Origin: Gammaproteobacteria bacterium
GTDB taxonomy: Bacteria > Pseudomonadota > Gammaproteobacteria > Steroidobacterales > GCA-2729495
DNA: 34,689 nucleotides
Reading direction: 5' to 3'
Assembly: GCA_030066665.1 (NCBI GenBank)
Contig: JASJBD010000047.1
Span: 1-34,689, forward strand
The notes under the pieces were generated by a model that did not search any database, was not told where the DNA came from, and saw only the letters and a list, made by a program, of their open reading frames with translations. The position numbers and the translations under genes are program-made. Positions 8,153 to 16,697 of the stretch are shown here, one piece after another (position 1 is the first letter of the stretch; each line of letters begins with the position of its first letter).

Positions 8153-9400
8153 ATGAGCGAGCACCTCGTCATTCGCCTCCATTCCGCCGATGCGGACCAC
8201 GCCAGCTGGGTCGTCGTGGACGAATCCGGTGCGCAGATCACCACTCCCGTCAGTGGCGTGCCGTCGTCGGTGGGTGACGCCGCACGCAATCGCCGCGTCG
8301 TCCTGCTGGCGCCAGCGGACGTGGTCTTGCGCACCGCGGCCGACATACCGGTCCGGGGACAGGCCAAGATTCTGCAGGCGCTGCCCTTCGCCATGGAAGA
8401 ACAACTCGCTGACGACATCGACGATCTCCATTTCGCGATCGGCCGACGCGACGACGACGCCGCCGTGCCTGTCGCGGCGGTGCGCCGGGAACATATGGAC
8501 GCCTGGACAGAGATGCTGCGCGAAGCGCAACTGGAGCCAGTCGCCATTTACAGCGAATGCGATGGGGTTGACAGCATTCCCGGCACCGCCGTGTTGCTGC
8601 TGGAAACGACCCAGGCCTGTTTCCGCAATGACCGCGGCGAATTGTCCGTCGCGGACCCGGACAATATTGCGACGCTGCTCCGACTCTGGTTGAGCAATCA
8701 TGACGGCGATGTCCAGCCGCACCTGATCGTGTATGCCGATCAGGCCGTATCCGAGGCGACGCTAGTCGAGCTCGAGGGACTGCGCCCCGACTTGCAGAGT
8801 CTCGACATCAAGATTCTCGCTGACGGTGCCCTGCCGCGACTCGCTGCCCAGGTCACCGTGAATGGCGGCATCAACCTGATGCAGGGCGACTATGTGAAGC
8901 GCTCCGACCTGGCGCGCTATTGGCCGGCGTGGCGTGTGGCAGCCGCGTTGCTGCTCGGTCTCGGCGTGGCTGCGGCCGGCGCCACGCTGGCGGAAATCTG
9001 GCATCTGGATCGACGCGCCGCGCAGTTGCAGACCGCCATCGAACAGGCCTTCCGCTATACGTTCCCTGGCGCGCGCGAAATACGCGGGACACGTGCCGAG
9101 TTGCAGAGTCGTCTGCGCGCGCTCGGTCAGGCATCGGACTCCGAGCCGAGTTTCTTTCTGGATGCCCTTCAGGTGGTGTCGCGCGCGATTCTCCAGGGTG
9201 GCAGCAATTCCAGGCTCGAGGGGCTGGATTACCGCAGCGGCGTGATGGAGCTGCGCGTGCGCGTGCCCAATGTCGAAACCCTGGATCGTATCGAAAAGGT
9301 CATCGACGGCGCGGAGGGCATGCAGGCCGAAATCCAGTCCGCCAATGCGGATGACGGGGAAGTTCTGGGTCGGTTGCGACTCGAGGTGTCTGGAGCCTGA
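8153..9400 (+). CDS. gspL: Type II secretion inner-membrane protein GspL
   Basis: Bitopic inner-membrane protein that links the cytoplasmic ATPase GspE to GspM and the pseudopilus. It has 415 residues: an actin-like cytoplasmic domain (about 1-255, with LPFAMEEQLADDIDDLHFA at 77-95), one transmembrane helix (about 262-281) and a periplasmic ferredoxin-like domain (about 300-415). It starts 19 bases after gspK. No clear ribosome site is visible before the ATG. GspE itself is not in the window. Confidence 0.92.
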   Translation: MSEHLVIRLHSADADHASWVVVDESGAQITTPVSGVPSSVGDAARNRRVVLLAPADVVLRTAADIPVRGQAKILQALPFAMEEQLADDIDDLHFAIGRRDDDAAVPVAAVRREHMDAWTEMLREAQLEPVAIYSECDGVDSIPGTAVLLLETTQACFRNDRGELSVADPDNIATLLRLWLSNHDGDVQPHLIVYADQAVSEATLVELEGLRPDLQSLDIKILADGALPRLAAQVTVNGGINLMQGDYVKRSDLARYWPAWRVAAALLLGLGVAAAGATLAEIWHLDRRAAQLQTAIEQAFRYTFPGAREIRGTRAELQSRLRALGQASDSEPSFFLDALQVVSRAILQGGSNSRLEGLDYRSGVMELRVRVPNVETLDRIEKVIDGAEGMQAEIQSANADDGEVLGRLRLEVSGA

Positions 9401-9401
9401 T

Positions 9402-9896
9402 ATGGACGCGTTACGCGACTGGTTCAGCGACCTGGCACCGCGCGAGCGGCTGCTGGTGTCCGCGGCCGCGGTGTTGCTGGTGCTCGCCATCGTCGTACTC
9501 GGCGCTGTCCGTCCGCTGAACAGCAAAGCGGCGCGGAATGCCGAGATTGTTGCCGACCGTGAAGCCCTGTTGGCCGAACTGGACGAAGTGGCGGCCCGCC
9601 TGGGCCCGCAACGCGGTGGCGGCAACCCGGTCGCCGCGAGCGGCGGGCAGTCACTGGTCTTGATCGTCGATCGCACCACCCGCGGCCGCGGCCTCGCCGA
9701 GTTCCTGACCCGCAATCAGCCGGATGGTGACAACAAGATTCGACTGCGATTCGAGCGCGCGCCGTTCGATACGCTGATCGAGTGGCTGGTCGAACTGCAG
9801 GTCAGACACGGTCTGTCAGCGCAGTCGGCGAACATCGACAAGGCGCCGGATCGCGGCCGGGTGAACTGCAATCTCGTATTGACTCGTGGCGGTTGA
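9402..9896 (+). CDS. gspM: Type II secretion inner-membrane protein GspM
   Basis: Bitopic partner of GspL in the inner-membrane platform. It has 164 residues: a short cytoplasmic N terminus with LAPRERLL, a transmembrane helix (about 17-36), a coiled-coil-like stretch, and a small periplasmic domain. The ATG at 9402 lies one base after the gspL stop. The frame is open upstream but there it overlaps gspL. The stop overlaps the gspN start by 11 bases. Confidence 0.9.
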   Translation: MDALRDWFSDLAPRERLLVSAAAVLLVLAIVVLGAVRPLNSKAARNAEIVADREALLAELDEVAARLGPQRGGGNPVAASGGQSLVLIVDRTTRGRGLAEFLTRNQPDGDNKIRLRFERAPFDTLIEWLVELQVRHGLSAQSANIDKAPDRGRVNCNLVLTRGG

Positions 9897-10653
9897 ACGG
9901 CGTTCGCGCCCTGCCCTGCTGGCAACCCTCGGTGGCGTCAGCCTGCTGGTTTTCCTGTTGATTAGTCTGCCCGCGCGGCTATTGAGTGTCGTCACGGCCG
10001 GTTTTGGGCTGCAACTGATCAACCCGTCCGGCAGCATTTGGCAAGGCCAGGCGAGTGCCGTGCGCGGACCCGGCATTTCGCTGCAGGCGGTCAGCTGGGA
10101 CCTTCATCGCGCGGCGCTTCTGTGGGGACGCCTCGGGGCCGCCGTTGAAGCGAAAATTCCAGGGGGGTTTGTCCAAGGCTACTTAGCCGCGGGCCTGGGC
10201 GGCAACATCCAACTGGAAGACGCGGAAATCGTGGGACCGTTATCGATTGTCGGCAATTCGTTCGGTGTCCCGCTATCAGGGGGCGAAATCAGCGTGCGAA
10301 TGAGTTTCCTGGAACTGCAGGATAACTGGCCGGTGGCCGCGGTCGGCGAGGTGCGATTAGGCAACGTACCGCTCGGACTGCCGGGTGCGATGCAAACCGC
10401 AGGCGTTGGCAGTTTTCTCGCGAGCTTCGATCAGGCCGAGCCCGGCGACGAACTCGTCGGGACACTGTCTGATCTTGGCGGCGCGCTGGAATTCGCCGGA
10501 CGCCTCGTTCTGAGCCAGCCCCGCAATTACACGATCGAGGGTTTGATTCGTGCGCGACCGGATGCGCCGGATGAGTTGCGCCAGGCCCTCGTGCTGCTAG
10601 GGCCCGAGGAAGGCGCGGGTCGTCGGCGTTTTTCGGTCGCCGGTTCACTGTAG
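9886..10653 (+). CDS. gspN: Type II secretion protein GspN
   Basis: Accessory T2SS protein of 255 residues with one N-terminal membrane helix (about 10-30) and a periplasmic beta-rich domain. The INPSGSIWQGQA segment near 45-56, LQAVSWDLHRAALLWGRL and the C-terminal ALVLLGPEEGAGRRRFSVAGSL ending are typical of GspN. It uses a GTG start inside gspM. It is the last gene of the operon; only six bases separate it from the convergent addA stop, and I see no terminator hairpin in that gap. GspN is absent from many T2SS and its exact role is unsettled. Confidence 0.88.
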   Translation: MAVERRSRPALLATLGGVSLLVFLLISLPARLLSVVTAGFGLQLINPSGSIWQGQASAVRGPGISLQAVSWDLHRAALLWGRLGAAVEAKIPGGFVQGYLAAGLGGNIQLEDAEIVGPLSIVGNSFGVPLSGGEISVRMSFLELQDNWPVAAVGEVRLGNVPLGLPGAMQTAGVGSFLASFDQAEPGDELVGTLSDLGGALEFAGRLVLSQPRNYTIEGLIRARPDAPDELRQALVLLGPEEGAGRRRFSVAGSL

Positions 10654-10659
10654 AGATTG

Positions 10660-13600
10660 CTACGCCTCGGTGCTGTCTGTTTCCAGCAACCGACCCAGTA
10701 GCGGGAAGTACAACGCCGTCTTCGTCGGCATTGGTTGGATCCGGTTCAACGCCTCGGCGTATTGGCGTAACTGCCCGGCATACCGTTGTTGCTCGGATAT
10801 CAGGAAATCATCGAGGCGCGTGCCCTCGTGTGGACTGGTCTTGTAGTCCACGATCCAGCGTTCACCGGTGTTCGTCTCGATGACGCGGTCGATGCGCAGC
10901 TGATGGAAGCCATCGGCCTGTTCGAGCGTGACTGCAAGTTCGCTGCGTGACTCGGGATGCTCCGCCGACAACAACCACTGTGCCTGTGAATCAGCGAGGC
11001 AGTTCCGCAGCGCCGTTTCTGTGCGAGTTACGGCTTTGTCCAGATCACCCGGCGGGGTTCCCAGCCGGGTGAGCAATCCCGCAAAAGTCGGTCGCAAGGC
11101 GTGTAAACGATCCGCATCGAAGCGCTCGATACCGACATGTGCAAGTTCCTGTAACCAGCGATGAACCACGGTACCGACATGTTTCGCCCACGCGCTGGCC
11201 CATTCGTATTCCGGTGCCTCGCTATCGCTCCCGGTCGGCAATCGCGGCGGCTGGAGTATCAGCGGGGGGCGCCAGTCCGCTGGCAAACGGCGCAGCGGCA
11301 CGACACGCCACGCCGGCTCGTGCGCCGCGCCCCGTGCACGTGTCGGCAAGACGAGGTCAGCCGGTATATGAATCTCGTCGGCAACGATCGGCCACAGCGC
11401 AGCCAGCAGGGAGCCCTGCGCGGGCGCGGCCTTGCCATCCGCATCTGCCCGCAGTGCCGCACAAAGATGCAGCCGCCGCCGCGCACGCGTCGTCGCCACG
11501 TACAGCAGTCGATCGCGCTCGAAGCCGTTTCGCTGCCGCTCGAATTGCCAGAGCAGTTCGTAAACCGGCTCAGCCACTTCGTCTTGTGCCGGCAAGGGTG
11601 CCAACACGAGGGCGTTCTTCGCAGCACCAGGCAATTCGGCCCATTGCAGTAATGGCCGACTATCACTCCGAGACGCGTAACCGAGCCCGGGAAGAATCAC
11701 CGTGTCGAATTCCAGGCCCTTGGCCTTGTGCATGGTCATGATCTGGACCCGCGCGGTTGCCGCGGATCGGTCGACCAGCCGCGAATCGAGCGTTTCGATC
11801 AGGCCGGGCAAATCGGCACAGTCGCCGCCCTCGTCGTGCGCATCCAGGCAGGCAAAGAAACTATCGGCGAGTTCAAACTCATCGGTCGGGTCCAGCGCCG
11901 CCGCCCCACCCAGTTGCAACCAGGCGCCTTCGACAAGATCACGCAGGCAGCACGCGCCCCGACGTTGCAGCCAGGGCGTGAGCGCCGTTACCAAACGATT
12001 CACGCGCTGCTGGCCATCGGGGCTCAGCGCCAACAAGCGGTCCGGCATTTGCAGTAATGACCAGATGGTGGCCTCCTGATCATCCGCCGCCAGCTGGTGC
12101 AGGTCGGCCAGCGTGAGCCCACAACTCGGCGAACGCAGTAACGCCAGCCAGGCGATGCGATCGCCGGGATGTACCAGCGCCCGCGTCAAACCGAGCAGAT
12201 CCTGCACCAGCGCGTGTTCTCCCAGTATTTCCAGGTCCGGTGCGGAGTAGTCGATGCCCTCGGCACGCAGCAGCGGTCCCAGGGCAGCCACGTGCGCTCG
12301 ACTGCGGACCAGTACCCCGACGCTTTGTGTTGGCCAGCGCTCACTACAGTCGCGAACCAGGTCCGCGACGGTGCGAGCTTCGCTCTGCCGATCGCCGTAC
12401 GTTTGCGCGTGCCAGTAGATCCCCGAATCGGCCTGCGGTGATTGGAAGGCGACGCTCGGTGCGTGCCCCACGGCCCCGGTCAAAAGGTCGTCGTGCGGTG
12501 GCAGCAGGTCGGCAAAGACGCGATTGGTCCAATCGACAAGTTGCGGGTCTGAGCGGAAATTCGTTTCCAGGCGCAGGAACTCGAGTGGCAAATGGCCGAG
12601 TCCGCCCACACAAGCCTCCAGGTAGACACCGACCTCTGCTTCGCGAAACCGGTAAATGGATTGCATCGGGTCGCCCACCAGAAACGCGGTGCGACCATCG
12701 TCCGGCTCCCAGCCTGCCGTAAGACGCTGCAGTAAATCGTACTGGGAGCGCGACGTGTCCTGGAACTCGTCGAGCAGCAGATGCCGCAAACGGTAGTCCA
12801 GGATCAGACTGAGCTCCGTCGGAGAATCGTCGGCACCGAGGCTGGCCATTGCATCACTGGCGACCTGGTTGAAGTCCGTCTGTCCGCGTGCCTGAAAAAC
12901 CCCCTGCAACAGCGCAACCGCAACCGGCAACAACCTCAGCAGGTACTTCAACAGCGACCACTGTTCATCGCGGTAACGCGGATCGGGCAAGCTCAACAGC
13001 GGTCGCACTGCGTCGAGTAAACCGGGGACACCGGCGAGCGACTCGAGCAGTTCACCCATGCGTTCTTTCATGAGTTTGTTCGTCGGCGGAAAACCCTGGC
13101 GCACGTTCAGTCCACCCGGCTTGCGCCAGGCCGGCTCGCGCTTGTTCTTCGTCAACAGTGCCTGCGCAAGACTGCGCCAGCGAGCAACCTCGGCGGCAGT
13201 TGGCGCCGGAAAATCTGCGGCACCCCGCCACGCGAGACCGGCGGCATCCTCACCGGCGTCGAACCGATTTTCGGCCGCGAACGCCAGCAGTTCGGTCAAC
13301 TCCCCCCGTGACCCCGGCGGCAGCAGATTATCGGCGTGCTCCAGGAAGCCCTCGATGAGCGCAGCCAGCGATTGTTCGAGGGCTGCACGTTGCGCATCAC
13401 CCGCCAGGCCCGGCCCGGTGTGGCGCAACCACTGATCCCGCCGGGCCAGCATGCCAACCAGGTGCCGGACGACCAGCTCGGCCCGGTTGTCACAGTGCGC
13501 CAGCAAGGCCCGTGCTGCCGTACCGACGTCATCCTTGTCGGCGGCCAGCGCAACAGTCTCCCGTGCGGCCTCGACGTAGAGCGCCGACGCCTCGTCAACC

Positions 13601-14037
13601 ACGTCAAATTGCGCCAGGCTACCGGCACTGAGCGGCGCCCTGCCGCTCAGCCAGGCGTTAACCGAATCAATGGTGCCGACGCGTAAACGGCCCGGCTGCT
13701 CCAGCAGATTCCAGTTGCGCTCCGCGTCGCGGGCCACGACAACGAGGGCCAGTTCATACCCGAGCAGCAGGTGCGCTTCGTCCGGTCGCTGTTGATGACG
13801 CGCGCGCTCCAGCGCGGCGAGAATCCGGCTCCGCATTTCCGCGGCCGCCTTGCGTGTGAATGTGATCGCCAGGATTTCTTCCGGCTCCTCCACGGTCGCC
13901 AGTAAGCGCAGGAACCGTTGAATGAGCAGCTCCGTCTTTCCGGACCCGGCCGGCGCCTGCACCAGGAACGATCGCCCGGGCTGCAGCGCGCGCTGCCGCA
14001 GCGCCTGGTCAACCGGGATCCGCGCTCGTTCGTTCAT
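10660..14037 (-). CDS. addA: AddA-like UvrD-family helicase/nuclease
   Basis: ATP-dependent DNA helicase with a C-terminal nuclease domain, acting with its partner to process double-strand breaks for recombination. It has 1125 residues. Helicase motifs: Walker A APAGSGKT (28-35), AITFTRKAAAEM (57-68), GTIDSVNAW (121-129), LLLDEFQDT (420-428), LVGDPMQSIYRFREAEV (453-469), LETNFRS (490-496), TMHKAKGLEFD and YVATTRARRRLHL. The C-terminal PD-(D/E)XK nuclease keeps Asp1050, Asp1064 and Lys1066 (VDYKT) and the QQRYAGQLRQY motif. The ATG at 14037 overlaps the stop of the upstream partner (ATGA) and matches the family start; the frame is open 114 codons further but antisense-like in composition. RecB is an alternative, but the AddB-like partner favours AddA. 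Confidence 0.88.
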   Translation of the reverse strand: MNERARIPVDQALRQRALQPGRSFLVQAPAGSGKTELLIQRFLRLLATVEEPEEILAITFTRKAAAEMRSRILAALERARHQQRPDEAHLLLGYELALVVVARDAERNWNLLEQPGRLRVGTIDSVNAWLSGRAPLSAGSLAQFDVVDEASALYVEAARETVALAADKDDVGTAARALLAHCDNRAELVVRHLVGMLARRDQWLRHTGPGLAGDAQRAALEQSLAALIEGFLEHADNLLPPGSRGELTELLAFAAENRFDAGEDAAGLAWRGAADFPAPTAAEVARWRSLAQALLTKNKREPAWRKPGGLNVRQGFPPTNKLMKERMGELLESLAGVPGLLDAVRPLLSLPDPRYRDEQWSLLKYLLRLLPVAVALLQGVFQARGQTDFNQVASDAMASLGADDSPTELSLILDYRLRHLLLDEFQDTSRSQYDLLQRLTAGWEPDDGRTAFLVGDPMQSIYRFREAEVGVYLEACVGGLGHLPLEFLRLETNFRSDPQLVDWTNRVFADLLPPHDDLLTGAVGHAPSVAFQSPQADSGIYWHAQTYGDRQSEARTVADLVRDCSERWPTQSVGVLVRSRAHVAALGPLLRAEGIDYSAPDLEILGEHALVQDLLGLTRALVHPGDRIAWLALLRSPSCGLTLADLHQLAADDQEATIWSLLQMPDRLLALSPDGQQRVNRLVTALTPWLQRRGACCLRDLVEGAWLQLGGAAALDPTDEFELADSFFACLDAHDEGGDCADLPGLIETLDSRLVDRSAATARVQIMTMHKAKGLEFDTVILPGLGYASRSDSRPLLQWAELPGAAKNALVLAPLPAQDEVAEPVYELLWQFERQRNGFERDRLLYVATTRARRRLHLCAALRADADGKAAPAQGSLLAALWPIVADEIHIPADLVLPTRARGAAHEPAWRVVPLRRLPADWRPPLILQPPRLPTGSDSEAPEYEWASAWAKHVGTVVHRWLQELAHVGIERFDADRLHALRPTFAGLLTRLGTPPGDLDKAVTRTETALRNCLADSQAQWLLSAEHPESRSELAVTLEQADGFHQLRIDRVIETNTGERWIVDYKTSPHEGTRLDDFLISEQQRYAGQLRQYAEALNRIQPMPTKTALYFPLLGRLLETDSTEA

Positions 14038-16652
14038 GCCTCGACCGCCGCACCTAATTCGTAAATTCGCGTCAGCGTCGCGTATTGCCCGCGCGCCGGA
14101 TCGGTGCAGTTGGCATCGATCGCACAACTGCCGGCGGCGAATTCTTCTGCCAGCGCTGTGAGCGCCGTATGCCATCTGTCCAGCAGCGCGCCCCACTCTG
14201 TTTGGGCGCCGGCAGTCAGTTTTTCGACGTCGCGGAACTTTGGCAGGTCGCCGGGATCGTCCGCGACACCGAGCACGTGCACCCCATCCACTGCCAGACG
14301 AATGACCGCAATGCCATTGACGTTTTGCGCCAATGCGTAAAGCGGTAGCTGGGGCTCGTCGGGTCGTTCCCGGAGCCACGCGGACGGGCTGAATCCCTGT
14401 CCGGTCTTGTAGTCGATTACCAGGCGCCGACCGTCGGCCAGTTCATCGACCCGATCCGGCTTGAGCCGCAGCGTCAATGGCCCCACGACCGCGCTCAGGT
14501 CGCGCTCCGCCGCCACAACCCGGAATGGTGGCCGCGCCCCGTCGAGCTGCAGCAGTTCGTGCAGCAGACGGATCAGCCTGGCCTCTTCGAGTTTCAACAG
14601 CACCGGCGTGAGCGGGTCGCGGGGCGGCAGGCTGCCCTGCAAACCGGCGCTCGCTGCGGCCGGCACGTGAGCGGCCGCAGCGTCGCTGCGGGGCGAGAGT
14701 CCGCGCGTCGCGATTTCCCGGTAAAGGGTTTCCACCGCGATGTGAGTTGCCTGGCCGCGCAGTAGCGGTCCAATGCCAAACGACGGCACGGCCAGCTCCG
14801 TGGCGCCGAGGCGCAACTCGAAAAAAGCCCGCGCCGGACAAATAGCCTGGAGCTGCAACAGTCGACTGCCGCCGCGCGCGCGCTCGACGCCCGTAACCGG
14901 CGGCGCCGGGTCATCGGCAACAATCTCCGTTTCGGCAGACCACAGTAGCGCCTCTCGGACGGACGGCTTTCGAGGCGCGGTTGCGGTTGCCGACGGGAGG
15001 TCCGTGAGCAGCGGGCTTGGCGTGAGAATCAATTCGCCCGCACTGCGCGCACTGCTCACCGTGACATCCGGCGCCACCGTCAGCAGGCTGCGTAACAGCC
15101 GGTTGGCATCCTGGCCGGCGCCGGTCGCCGTGGCTTCGGGTATGCCGGCACGCCGCTGCAAGTTCAGCGGCACGAGCGGATTCACCGCTGGGTCGGGCGG
15201 CCAGGCATCGGTGTGCAGGCCGGCAATCCACAAACCGTCGAAGACGTGCCCGATGGCCTCTTCCGGAGTCAACAGCTGCAGGTCGCCGACCGCGGTCTCG
15301 ACGCGCCAGGGAGTCTCGGCCGCCAGGCTCCGGAGTGTCGAGCACAGGTCGGCGAGCTTCAATTCACCCAGCACGGACCCGGCCGCGGCGAACGCTTCGA
15401 GCAAGTCGGCCCAATCGGCGGCAGCCTGTTGTTCGTCCTCGGTCAACGGCGAATCGCCGGGCCAGCCCGCGGCCCGTAGACAGGTGTTCAGCCAGGAGAC
15501 CCAGGCGTCGGCCCCGCGTGCGTTCCGCGCCCTGGCAACTTCGTTCAGCATTGCCGCCAGCAACCGGCCAAACCGGGGCGCGCGTCGGCGCAGCTCGGCC
15601 TGCAAATTCCAGAGATCGAGGCGCGGCTGTGACTCGGCGCGCAGCCAGAGGTCGGCTTGCGCGCGCGCTTGCGCTTCGCTGACACCGCCGGCCAGGTAAC
15701 GACTGCGCAGTAGCTCGCCGAATTGCCGATAGTCCATCGAGCCCGCAGTCAGCTCCAGCGTCAACAATGCAATACGCACGATGCCGGAATCCGCGAGCGT
15801 CAAACGCCGGGTCGGACCGGCGCGCTGTTGCGCTGTCGGCTGCCCCCGCCAATCCGGTTGCAGCACATCGAGCGCGCGACGGCGATACGCCGCGCCAGAC
15901 TGGCGCAGGTCCGGTGTGACGAGACCGATGACTTTCCGCCCGGCCGAGTCAAGTTGAGCGACCGCCCATTGCGTCACGGCGTCCAGCTCTTCCTCGGCGC
16001 TGGCAAATTCGCTGCTGCGCGGCTCGCGGAGGGCCGCCGCAGGCTGGTAAACCCCGGCCTCCCAACCACCGGACTGCAATGCCTTGAGCAAACCGGCCAG
16101 GCGGGGTGTCCACCGGGGAAAACCGACGAATAGCAGGCGGTTGCCTGCGCGCAGTCTGCCTGTCGCAAAATCCGCGGCGAGGATCGCAGCGATGGCGTCG
16201 TGATCGGCCGCCTCGAGGGAATCACAGCGCGCGAGGTAGGCATCCAGCCAATCGGCAAACTGTCGTTCATCTTCGCGATTGGCCGCGGTCCGCAGCGCCG
16301 GCGGCTCGATCTGCCAGTCCGCGACGAGGCTGCGACTGCGTCGCGCGAGCTGCAGCGCGTGGCCGGGACTCGACAATTGCAGGCGCGCATCCCGAATGAT
16401 CTGGCGCCACACCAAGGTTTGCTGAAACCCCGTCAGCAGCGCCACCCGACCGCTCGGGGCGCCGGTGAGAACTCCCTGTTCCCAGCTCTGCTCAAGCCAG
16501 CCGGTCAGGGACAGGATGGTCGGCGCATGCCAACCGCCGCGGCCCTCACTTGATTGCTGGCGGTCGTAGTGCCAACGCAAATGCCGCGCCTGCCGGGGGG
16601 TCGCAGTGACCACGGTTGCCCCCTCTTTCAGCCAACCGAGTAAGCGCTGCAT
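14034..16652 (-). CDS. addB: AddB-like PD-(D/E)XK nuclease (TIGR03623-like)
   Basis: Predicted second subunit of the AddAB-type break-processing complex, 872 residues. The N-terminal part resembles an inactive helicase without a Walker A motif (TATPRQARHLRW near the start). The C-terminal nuclease keeps His637 (GQATHIAVE), Asp733 (KPDRVDE), Asp747-Lys749 (IDYK) and the Gln motif QLPLYAL. Length and the ICPARAFFELRLGA motif (Cys605) fit the gammaproteobacterial AddB relatives grouped as TIGR03623. The C-terminal triple-Cys Fe-S ligands expected near the end are not recognisable: only Cys843 and Cys849 occur and the segment before TRIYEL lacks Cys. No ribosome site precedes the ATG, which follows a 45-base AT-rich gap. 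Confidence 0.8.
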   Translation of the reverse strand: MQRLLGWLKEGATVVTATPRQARHLRWHYDRQQSSEGRGGWHAPTILSLTGWLEQSWEQGVLTGAPSGRVALLTGFQQTLVWRQIIRDARLQLSSPGHALQLARRSRSLVADWQIEPPALRTAANREDERQFADWLDAYLARCDSLEAADHDAIAAILAADFATGRLRAGNRLLFVGFPRWTPRLAGLLKALQSGGWEAGVYQPAAALREPRSSEFASAEEELDAVTQWAVAQLDSAGRKVIGLVTPDLRQSGAAYRRRALDVLQPDWRGQPTAQQRAGPTRRLTLADSGIVRIALLTLELTAGSMDYRQFGELLRSRYLAGGVSEAQARAQADLWLRAESQPRLDLWNLQAELRRRAPRFGRLLAAMLNEVARARNARGADAWVSWLNTCLRAAGWPGDSPLTEDEQQAAADWADLLEAFAAAGSVLGELKLADLCSTLRSLAAETPWRVETAVGDLQLLTPEEAIGHVFDGLWIAGLHTDAWPPDPAVNPLVPLNLQRRAGIPEATATGAGQDANRLLRSLLTVAPDVTVSSARSAGELILTPSPLLTDLPSATATAPRKPSVREALLWSAETEIVADDPAPPVTGVERARGGSRLLQLQAICPARAFFELRLGATELAVPSFGIGPLLRGQATHIAVETLYREIATRGLSPRSDAAAAHVPAAASAGLQGSLPPRDPLTPVLLKLEEARLIRLLHELLQLDGARPPFRVVAAERDLSAVVGPLTLRLKPDRVDELADGRRLVIDYKTGQGFSPSAWLRERPDEPQLPLYALAQNVNGIAVIRLAVDGVHVLGVADDPGDLPKFRDVEKLTAGAQTEWGALLDRWHTALTALAEEFAAGSCAIDANCTDPARGQYATLTRIYELGAAVEA

Positions 16653-16697
16653 TTGATATATATATTATTAGGTTATAGTCTATTTATTAGACTGTTT
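16653..16697 (-). promoter_or_regulatory. AT-rich leader with inverted repeat before addB
   Basis: These 45 bases between the aminotransferase stop and the addB ATG are almost entirely A/T, in sharp contrast to their GC-rich surroundings. They contain the inverted repeat AGTCTA/TAGACT (16677-16682 and 16688-16693, loop TTTAT) and a TATATATAT run next to the ATG. The element may serve as a promoter, an operator or a weak terminator; the sequence does not decide between these. No Shine-Dalgarno sequence is present. Confidence 0.4.

Noticed and set aside
14038-14379. 114-codon upstream extension of addA
   Set aside because: It overlaps the addB 3' end in another frame, is Arg-rich shadow sequence, and the family start fits the ATG at 14037.
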